64,000 bases of DNA from Spirochaeta isovalerica (lineage in GTDB: Bacteria > Spirochaetota > Spirochaetia > DSM-2461), in assembly GCF_014207565.1 (NCBI RefSeq), contig NZ_JACHGJ010000001.1, positions 372,001-436,000 of the forward strand, in the 5' to 3' direction. The translations under genes were made by a program, and so were the position numbers. How positions within the stretch are numbered: the stretch's first letter is position 1; every line of letters starts with the position of its first letter. The notes beneath the pieces were generated by a model. The model was not told where the DNA came from, did not search any database, and worked only from the letters and a program-made list of their open reading frames with translations. Shown piece by piece: positions 58,060-64,000 of this stretch.

Positions 58060-58089
58060 AGAGGAGCCAACTGCTCCTCTTCTTCATTT
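58060..58089 (+). terminator. Terminator after the envelope gene group
   Basis: AGAGGAGC-CAACT-GCTCCTCT is a perfect 8-base stem, followed by the T-rich tract TCTTCATTT. The tail is imperfect, so efficiency is uncertain. Confidence 0.65.
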
Positions 58090-58257
58090 ATAAACCTTCA
58101 AAATCAAAAAATCCCGATGCATTATCATTACTAACGGGACAATAGCTGATCGACACAGATCTACTGGATCAATACTATGAGAAATTCAAATATGGAGAAG
58201 TCAATTTTCATAATTGAATGCCGATCGAAACGGAAACGGTCGATTTCTTTCAGGCAA

Positions 58258-58286
58258 TTGTGTAAGTAATATCTTTTTTATATACT
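58258..58286 (+). promoter_or_regulatory. Promoter of the metallo-hydrolase/metA unit, leaderless arrangement
   Basis: TTGTGT (58258-58263), a 17-base spacer and TATACT (58281-58286), then 6 bases to ATG 58293. No Shine-Dalgarno sequence. Confidence 0.55.
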
Positions 58287-58292
58287 TACCCC

Positions 58293-58934
58293 ATGAAATT
58301 AATTGCAATTCCCTCCGGCCCGATTGAAACAAATGCGTGGCTTCTCATAAATGATAAAACAGGTGAGGCTGTGCTTTTCGATGCTCCGCCCCAGTCTTAT
58401 GAACTTGTGCAGAAAGAGCTTGAAAACTACAAATGCACTCTGAAAGGTCTTTTCATAACCCACAGTCACTGGGATCATATGCTTGATACCTTCCGTTTCG
58501 CTGAAGATGGCGTTCCGGTCTATGGACATGAAGACGGAAGCGAATTTATGGAAAATCCTCAATCAATGAGTCTCTATGCCATGCCGGGACTTGAATGGAA
58601 GGGCTGTTCTCTTTCAAACCTTGCAAAGGATAGAGAAAAAATCGAAATGGCTTCCACTGTCCTGGAAGTGAGAACGGCTCCGGGGCATTGTCCGGGCAGT
58701 ATTGTCATATATATTGAAGAGATGAAAACAGCCATAACGGGCGATGTCATATTTCGCGGTTCCATAGGGAGAACGGATCTTCCGGGTGGATCCTTCGATA
58801 TGCTGAAGGAACATATCCTCAAAAATATCTATACACTGCCCGGCGATGTCACTCTCTGCCCGGGGCACGGACCGGAAACGACAGTTCGTTTCGAAATGAC
58901 AAACAACCCTTATGTCAGACCGGAGACTATATAA
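58293..58934 (+). CDS. Metallo-beta-lactamase-fold hydrolase, glyoxalase II-like
   Basis: A 213-residue hydrolase. The metal motif THSHWDH (H-x-H-x-D-H) is intact, GHCPGS supplies a further His and FRGSIGRTDLPGG is typical of the YcbL/glyoxalase II-like group that hydrolyses small thioesters. The final metal His lies in CPGHGPET. The substrate is unknown. The metA start codon follows its stop codon directly, so the two are coupled. Confidence 0.87.
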   Translation: MKLIAIPSGPIETNAWLLINDKTGEAVLFDAPPQSYELVQKELENYKCTLKGLFITHSHWDHMLDTFRFAEDGVPVYGHEDGSEFMENPQSMSLYAMPGLEWKGCSLSNLAKDREKIEMASTVLEVRTAPGHCPGSIVIYIEEMKTAITGDVIFRGSIGRTDLPGGSFDMLKEHILKNIYTLPGDVTLCPGHGPETTVRFEMTNNPYVRPETI

Positions 58935-59852
58935 ATGCCTTTAAAGATTCAGGATGGACTTCCTGCCATAGAGACTCTTACAGAAGAAAATATCTTCGTC
59001 ATGACAGAAACAAGAGCGATTCATCAGGATATAAGGCCGCTGAAGATTCTCATTCTTAATCTGATGCCTCTTAAAAAGGCAACGGAAGTGCATCTGATGC
59101 GACTCCTGTCCAATACGGCTCTCCAGGTGGAAGTCGATTTGCTCAGAACAGCCACTCATGAATCGAGAAACACGTCCAGCGATCATCTCGATGTATTTTA
59201 CAAAACATTCGATGAAATATCCCATCATAAGTATGATGGGATGATCATAACCGGCGCCCCGGTTGAAACCCTCGATTTCGGTGAGGTCTCCTACTGGGGG
59301 GAAATGGAAAGAATCCTCAAATGGACAGAGACGAACGTTACATCGACGCTTCATATCTGCTGGGCCGCACAGGCAGGACTCTATTTCCATTACGGCGTCC
59401 CGAAACACCCGGTAGAGGATAAAATCTCCGGTGTTTTCTGTCATAATATCGAAGCACCCAAAGAACCTATTGTCCGTGGATTCGATGACAGCTTTCTCGC
59501 TCCCCATTCCAGACATACGGAAGTGAGAAGAAAAGACATTGAGGCTATCCCGGAACTCACAATCATTTCCGAATCCGAGGAGGCTGGAATATATATCGTT
59601 TCGGCGAGAAACGGACGGCAGATATTCGTTACAGGCCATTCGGAATACGACCCTCTGACATTGAAGGAAGAATACGAGCGGGATCTCTTAAAAGGACTTG
59701 AGCCTAATATTCCGAAAAATTACTTTCCTGACGACAACCCCTCCCTTCCTCCGGTTGTCAGCTGGAGATCCCATGCGAATCTTCTTTTTTCCAACTGGCT
59801 GAATTACTATGTTTATCAAATGACTCCGTATAATCTAAACGAAATTATTTAA
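58935..59852 (+). CDS. metA: Homoserine O-acetyltransferase, MetA family
   Basis: A 305-residue MetA-type acyltransferase, which activates homoserine for methionine synthesis. The catalytic C142 is in ICWAAQAG, H235 and E237 in GHSEYD. Residue 111, in the GAPVE motif, is Glu; established work on Bacillus MetA shows Glu111 favours acetyl-CoA and Gly succinyl-CoA, so acetylation is predicted although the family is often annotated succinyltransferase. It starts immediately after the stop codon of the preceding hydrolase. Confidence 0.9.
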   Translation: MPLKIQDGLPAIETLTEENIFVMTETRAIHQDIRPLKILILNLMPLKKATEVHLMRLLSNTALQVEVDLLRTATHESRNTSSDHLDVFYKTFDEISHHKYDGMIITGAPVETLDFGEVSYWGEMERILKWTETNVTSTLHICWAAQAGLYFHYGVPKHPVEDKISGVFCHNIEAPKEPIVRGFDDSFLAPHSRHTEVRRKDIEAIPELTIISESEEAGIYIVSARNGRQIFVTGHSEYDPLTLKEEYERDLLKGLEPNIPKNYFPDDNPSLPPVVSWRSHANLLFSNWLNYYVYQMTPYNLNEII

Positions 59853-59864
59853 GGGAGAATACCC

Positions 59865-62225
59865 GTGATTCACTTTAGCGATAATACTTTTCATCTTCAG
59901 ACCGATAACACGAGTTATATTCTGAGAATCCTTCCTACGGGACATCCGGCTCACCTCTACTATGGGGAGAAAATCAGTCATAAAGAGTCTCTGGAAAATT
60001 TCCTCTACCTTCCTTCCGAAACATTGGGCTATGGGAATTCAACTTCCTACAGTACGGGTTTTTCCGGATTTTCTCTCAATCATCTACCTCTTGAATACAG
60101 CTCCTATGGAAAAGGGGATTATCGCAATCCCTCAATCGCTTTATGCGGAGAAGATGGTAACAGGACGTTCGACTTCACCTTTGTCGGATATAAAATCAAT
60201 AGCGGCAAAACAATTCCGGACGGATTGCCGGCTTCATTCCCGGATGAAAACGAGACGGTGGAAACTCTTGTTATTGAATTATCCGACCAGTCGCTTAATC
60301 TGACCCTTTTGCTGTCATACAGTATTTTCGAAAGTAAGGATATTATAACCAGGACTGTAGAAATCAGAAATAATAGTAAAAGCCCCGTGACTATAGACAA
60401 AATATCAAGCTTTTCCCTGGATTTCGATCATAAGGATTTTGATCTGATAACATTTGACGGAGCCTGGATCAGGGAAAGACATCCTCACAGAAGAGCTCTC
60501 GGTCATGGCCTGACAGAGATCAGCTCCCGTAAGGGCATCAGCAGCCCTGATCACAATCCTTTTCTGGTTTTGTGTGATAAAAAGACGACTGAACATCATG
60601 GGGATGCCTACGGTTTTGCACTGATGTACAGCGGCAATCACAGTTCTTCTGTTGAGGTCAGCTCTCACAATTCAACCAGAGTGCAGACAGGAATCAATCA
60701 TTTTGATTTCAGCTGGCTTCTTGAACCGGGAGCGGCATTCCAGACCCCTGAAGCTGTTATGACATTTTCAGCTGAGGGCCTGAACGGGATGAGCGGGAAT
60801 TTCCACCGTTTTATTCGGCATAATATTGTAAGAGGCACATGGAAACATAAAGAGCGACCGGTTCTGATAAATAACTGGGAAGCAACCTATTTTGATTTTA
60901 ATGAAAAAAAACTCCTCAACCTGGCCAAAGAAGCCAAAAGCCTCGGGGTCGAACTATTCGTTCTTGATGATGGATGGTTCGGAGAGAGAAACGACGACAG
61001 AACTTCACTGGGAGACTGGTTCGTCAATAAAAAGAAACTGCCTTCCGGTATAGAAGGGCTTGCCGAAAAGATCAACAAGCTGGGAATGAATTTCGGTATC
61101 TGGGTAGAACCGGAAATGATCTCGGAAAAGAGCGATCTCTATGAGAAACATCCGGACTGGATGGTCAGGACGCCTCATCGCGATCCTTCTCCGGGGCGCA
61201 ATCAATTTCTCCTCGATTTATCGAATGTTCTGGTTTGTGATTTTCTCTATGAGATCCTTTCTGATTTATTTAGAAAGGCCGGAATTTCCTATGTGAAATG
61301 GGATATGAACCGCTCTTTCAGTGACGTCTATTCTCCAGCTCTTTCTCCCGAAAGACAGAAGGAATTTTCGCACCGCTATGTTCTCGGTCTTTATTCTCTT
61401 CTTGAAAGGCTGACTAATGAGTTCCCTCATATCCTTTTTGAATCTTGTGCAAGCGGCGGGAGCCGTTTTGATCTGGCGATGTTCTATTATATGCCTCAGA
61501 TCTGGACTAGTGATGATACAGATGCCATGGAAAGGCTTCCCATACAATACGGCAGTTCCATGCTGGCTCCGCTTTCAGTCATGGGTGCCCATGTCAGCGC
61601 CGTCCCCAACCATCAGGTTCTGAGAAATACTCCTTTGGAAACGAGATTTAATACGGCTACATTCGGATTGCTCGGATATGAACTGGATTTGACAAAGCTG
61701 AATAATTTTGAAAAAAAAGTCATAAAAAAGCAGATCTCATTTTATAAGGAATACAGAAAACTCCTGCAGTTCGGCGATTTCTACAGGATCGAAGATCCTT
61801 TATCAGGAGAAATGACTTTATGGATGGTCGTCTCTTCTGATAAAAATGAAGCTATCATCGGGTATTACCAGAAAACAGCCAAACCGAATCCGGGTCCGGA
61901 AAGATACAGGCTGAAAGGGCTGGATCCTCATAAAAAATACTCTCTGAAAAACCGCACCCAGTTTATGGATGTTAAACAATTCGGCCATTTAATAAATATG
62001 GTATCTCCTGTTGAATTAAAAGAGAACGGCGTCCTGCATCAAATGGTAGCGTCCAATTATCTTTATGAAGTTGAGAAAACGGAATTCTCAGCATACGGCG
62101 ATCAATTGATGAACAGAGGATTTTGTCCGGCTCATCAGTTTTACGGAACGGGGCTCGATGAGAAGATAGCTTTTCTGGGAGACTTCGGTTCCCGCTTATT
62201 CCTTTTGAAAGCACTGGATAAATGA
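59865..62225 (+). CDS. GH36 alpha-galactosidase
   Basis: A 786-residue retaining alpha-galactosidase. The nucleophile is D480 in VKWDMNRSFSD and the acid/base lies at D550-D551 in IWTSDDTDAME, close to the positions in characterised AgaA enzymes. ESCASGGSRFD and FVLDDGWFGERNDDR are family hallmarks. The N-terminal beta-supersandwich begins IHFSDNTFHL. It has no signal peptide, so it hydrolyses imported alpha-galactosides such as melibiose or raffinose. The start is GTG at 59865 with GGGAG upstream. Confidence 0.9.
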   Translation: MIHFSDNTFHLQTDNTSYILRILPTGHPAHLYYGEKISHKESLENFLYLPSETLGYGNSTSYSTGFSGFSLNHLPLEYSSYGKGDYRNPSIALCGEDGNRTFDFTFVGYKINSGKTIPDGLPASFPDENETVETLVIELSDQSLNLTLLLSYSIFESKDIITRTVEIRNNSKSPVTIDKISSFSLDFDHKDFDLITFDGAWIRERHPHRRALGHGLTEISSRKGISSPDHNPFLVLCDKKTTEHHGDAYGFALMYSGNHSSSVEVSSHNSTRVQTGINHFDFSWLLEPGAAFQTPEAVMTFSAEGLNGMSGNFHRFIRHNIVRGTWKHKERPVLINNWEATYFDFNEKKLLNLAKEAKSLGVELFVLDDGWFGERNDDRTSLGDWFVNKKKLPSGIEGLAEKINKLGMNFGIWVEPEMISEKSDLYEKHPDWMVRTPHRDPSPGRNQFLLDLSNVLVCDFLYEILSDLFRKAGISYVKWDMNRSFSDVYSPALSPERQKEFSHRYVLGLYSLLERLTNEFPHILFESCASGGSRFDLAMFYYMPQIWTSDDTDAMERLPIQYGSSMLAPLSVMGAHVSAVPNHQVLRNTPLETRFNTATFGLLGYELDLTKLNNFEKKVIKKQISFYKEYRKLLQFGDFYRIEDPLSGEMTLWMVVSSDKNEAIIGYYQKTAKPNPGPERYRLKGLDPHKKYSLKNRTQFMDVKQFGHLINMVSPVELKENGVLHQMVASNYLYEVEKTEFSAYGDQLMNRGFCPAHQFYGTGLDEKIAFLGDFGSRLFLLKALDK

Positions 62226-62233
62226 TTTATAAT
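62205..62233 (+). promoter_or_regulatory. Promoter of the beta-propeller sensor gene, leaderless
   Basis: TTGAAA (62205-62210), a 17-base spacer and a perfect TATAAT (62228-62233), then 6 bases to ATG 62240. The -35 lies inside the alpha-galactosidase gene. No Shine-Dalgarno sequence. Confidence 0.7.
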
Positions 62234-62239
62234 AGTTTC

Positions 62240-64000
62240 ATGAAACGTCAGGTTTTATTAGTTTTTTCTCTGTTCTTCTCAGTTCTTTCTTTATGCGGCG
62301 AACCCATTCAGACATTTCGTCTTGATCATATTACAATCAGCGATGGACTCCCCAATTCATCTGTCTCCGCCATTGTTCAGGATTCACGCGGTTTTATGTG
62401 GTTCGGGACTCAGTCCGGGTTAACAAGGTATGACGGTTACAGTTTTACGACTTACCTGAATGATCCTTTCGACTCCAATTCTCTTCCCCATAATCAGATA
62501 CAAACCTTGTTCATGGACGATAATAATATCCTCTGGATCGGAACCTATAACGGGCTCTGCCGATATGATATAGAAAAGGGAATCTTTACCAATTATCCGA
62601 GTATAGATGGCGATAACACATCTCTAAGCAACGATGTCGTCGTCGCTATTGAAAAGGACTCTCAGGGACGTTTATGGGTGGGAACCCTGAACGGCTTGAA
62701 TCTTTTCGACGAGGAAAATGGATCTTTTACCCGCTTCTCCCATGATGGCGATAATAAATTTTCTATTCCCGATAATACCGTCAGAACAATACTAAACGAT
62801 GCGGAGGGCGTTCTCTGGGTAGGGACTTACGGCGGCTTAAGCCGTTGGAATGAAAATCTCGGAAGGTTCGATACCTTCAGTTGTTCTGAAGATATTATTC
62901 AGTTAAGCATACAGCAATACAAGGATAGCCTGGGTGAAGATGATATAAGTGCAACCCGTTCGGATGACTTTATTATGGAAAAGCTGGGCCTTTCTGTTGA
63001 TGTTACAACTATCCCGAGCAATTATGTCATGACTTTAAAACAGCATCCTGCGGACCGGAATATTCTTATCGTGGGAACCTGGGAAGGAAAGACGTCTCCG
63101 GGAGGCGTGGCGTTTTTCAACACATCTACGCTAAAAGCTGAAAGACTTGATACGATTGACAACAGGGTATACAGCCTTCTGACTGATGAAAGAAATAAAC
63201 TCTGGATAGGAACATGGGGTGGGGGTCTCGTACTTTACGATTTGACAGACGGTGGAATGAATCATTTTTATACGGGAAACAATTCCGAAATATCTCACGA
63301 TATTATTTATTCTCTTTATAGAGATCATTCCGGCGTTGTCTGGATCGGCACGAACGGAGGAGGAATCGATAAGTACGTAGATTGGAAAAACCTTTATAAA
63401 TTCTATAAAAATGATCCAGAGTCTCCCTTTTCTCTGCCTCCGGGAAAAGTGAATTCCGCCATGGAGGACTCATTCGGGAATATCTGGTTCGCTGTTCAGG
63501 GGCATGGCATAAGCCGTTTCAATCCCGATACGGGGCTTTTCAAAAATTACGAGAGTGAAGTTAGCAATCCTAAATCCCTGAGTAATTCACTGGTCAATGC
63601 TGTATATGAGGACAGCAAGCTGAATCTCTGGGTCGGAACCAATAACGGTCTTAATCTATACAACCGTGTATCTGATGATTTCGAGCGGTTTTACTCCGGT
63701 AAGGGGGAGACTTCTCTGCCGGACAACCTCATTTACTCAATAGCAGAAGATCATGAAGGCAACCTCTGGCTCGGGTCTTATACAAGAGGCATCTTTGTAA
63801 GATCTCCAGATACAGGAATCTACACCTATTATGAAAATGATAAGAATGATCCTACCAGTTTGTCTGATAACCTGATCAGAAGCCTTTTCGTCGATTCTAC
63901 GGGAACTGTCTGGGCTTGTACCAATAAAGGTTTGAACCGCTTCAATCCCCGGAACGGTTCTTTCATACGATATCTCCATGATGCTGAAGACAGAAACAGC
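62240..64000 (+). CDS. Periplasmic beta-propeller sensor, N-terminal part (runs off the edge)
   Basis: At least 587 residues without a stop. A signal peptide (about 1-20) is followed by ten or so Reg_prop-type propeller blades, each with a W-x-G-T-x-x-G-L core: MWFGTQSGLTRYD, LWIGTYNGLCRYD, LWVGTLNGLNLFD, LWVGTYGGLSRWN and further copies. Two such seven-blade propellers followed by a Y_Y_Y domain, a membrane helix and a histidine kinase or GGDEF output are known in hybrid two-component sensors. The output lies beyond the window. Location after an alpha-galactosidase suggests carbohydrate sensing. Confidence 0.8.
   Translation, partial: MKRQVLLVFSLFFSVLSLCGEPIQTFRLDHITISDGLPNSSVSAIVQDSRGFMWFGTQSGLTRYDGYSFTTYLNDPFDSNSLPHNQIQTLFMDDNNILWIGTYNGLCRYDIEKGIFTNYPSIDGDNTSLSNDVVVAIEKDSQGRLWVGTLNGLNLFDEENGSFTRFSHDGDNKFSIPDNTVRTILNDAEGVLWVGTYGGLSRWNENLGRFDTFSCSEDIIQLSIQQYKDSLGEDDISATRSDDFIMEKLGLSVDVTTIPSNYVMTLKQHPADRNILIVGTWEGKTSPGGVAFFNTSTLKAERLDTIDNRVYSLLTDERNKLWIGTWGGGLVLYDLTDGGMNHFYTGNNSEISHDIIYSLYRDHSGVVWIGTNGGGIDKYVDWKNLYKFYKNDPESPFSLPPGKVNSAMEDSFGNIWFAVQGHGISRFNPDTGLFKNYESEVSNPKSLSNSLVNAVYEDSKLNLWVGTNNGLNLYNRVSDDFERFYSGKGETSLPDNLIYSIAEDHEGNLWLGSYTRGIFVRSPDTGIYTYYENDKNDPTSLSDNLIRSLFVDSTGTVWACTNKGLNRFNPRNGSFIRYLHDAEDRNS

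Noticed and set aside
58081-58257. Small RNA or peptide gene between the lipoprotein and the metallo-hydrolase
   Set aside because: The interval has weak inverted repeats (TCCCG...CGGGA and CGATCG...CGGTCG), but no promoter-terminator pair and no frame with a ribosome site.
58941-59639. 232-codon minus-strand frame
   Set aside because: Antisense shadow of metA; metA has all catalytic residues.
1-64000. CRISPR arrays, insertion sequences, prophage or integrated elements
   Set aside because: No regularly spaced repeats, transposase or integrase motifs, terminal inverted repeats or phage structural genes were seen on either strand.

Overview
The window looks like a chromosome segment of a motile, saccharolytic spirochaete, probably a free-living or host-associated member of Spirochaetales rather than Borrelia or Leptospira. 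The evidence is the two-part endoflagellar filament (FlaA-type sheath genes at 35222-36717 and two FlaB core flagellins at 25804-27797), a flgN-flgK-flgL-fliW-csrA operon, a flaG-fliD block joined to PilZ and HD-GYP genes, and many small lipoproteins with spirochaete-type lipoboxes. I saw no insertion sequence, prophage or CRISPR array.

Layout. 1-3251: the 5' end of secA (minus strand, cut by the edge), a lipoprotein, two small membrane proteins, a Nudix hydrolase and an unknown gene. 3259-13012: glgC and glgA flanking an mrfA-mrfB DNA-repair pair, then acetyltransferase, nagZ and trxB. 13093-18877: a transglutaminase-like TPR protein and the hook-filament junction operon ending in fliW-csrA. 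18879-27797 (minus): HD-GYP, tsaB, tsaE, two unknown genes, PilZ, fliD, flaG and two flaB genes. 28008-33351: TPR and PilZ proteins, a sugar/nucleoside kinase (plus strand), a probable 6S RNA directly behind zapA, a ZapB-like acidic protein, and rplT-rpmI-infC. 33658-36717: membrane protein, lipoprotein and the flaA pair. 36787-45940: a cyclic-nucleotide-domain histidine kinase, HDOD protein, tatD, tRNA-Leu(UAA), and a tight five-gene minus-strand operon joining a PilZ protein, two solute-binding proteins, a histidine kinase and a Cache membrane protein. 45983-46975: ModE-like regulator, SpoIIAA-like protein and HPr. 47002-50580: a self-contained peptide-modification locus (ArsM-like methyltransferase, 31-residue Cys-containing peptide, radical SAM/SPASM enzyme, thioredoxin-thioredoxin reductase fusion) with its own promoter, operator-like palindrome and terminator. 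50578-64000: MTA/SAH nucleosidase, gamma-carbonic-anhydrase-like protein, alpha-glucosidase, hflX, M23 peptidase, cell-envelope lipoproteins and a FecR-domain protein, metallo-hydrolase, MetA-type acyltransferase, GH36 alpha-galactosidase, and the start of a beta-propeller sensor that runs off the right edge.

The best candidate for an undescribed system is the 47.0-50.5 kb peptide locus. Two further points concern regulation. The first flaB gene has a near-consensus sigma-28 promoter followed by two hairpins that put GGA in their loops, one of them holding the Shine-Dalgarno sequence, which is the arrangement expected for CsrA repression; csrA and its antagonist fliW are encoded 9 kb away. 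Also, about ten genes carry a -10 box only 6-9 bases before ATG and lack a Shine-Dalgarno sequence, so leaderless transcription appears common here. All coordinates and motifs were read by eye, and family assignments rest on motif recognition without database searches.
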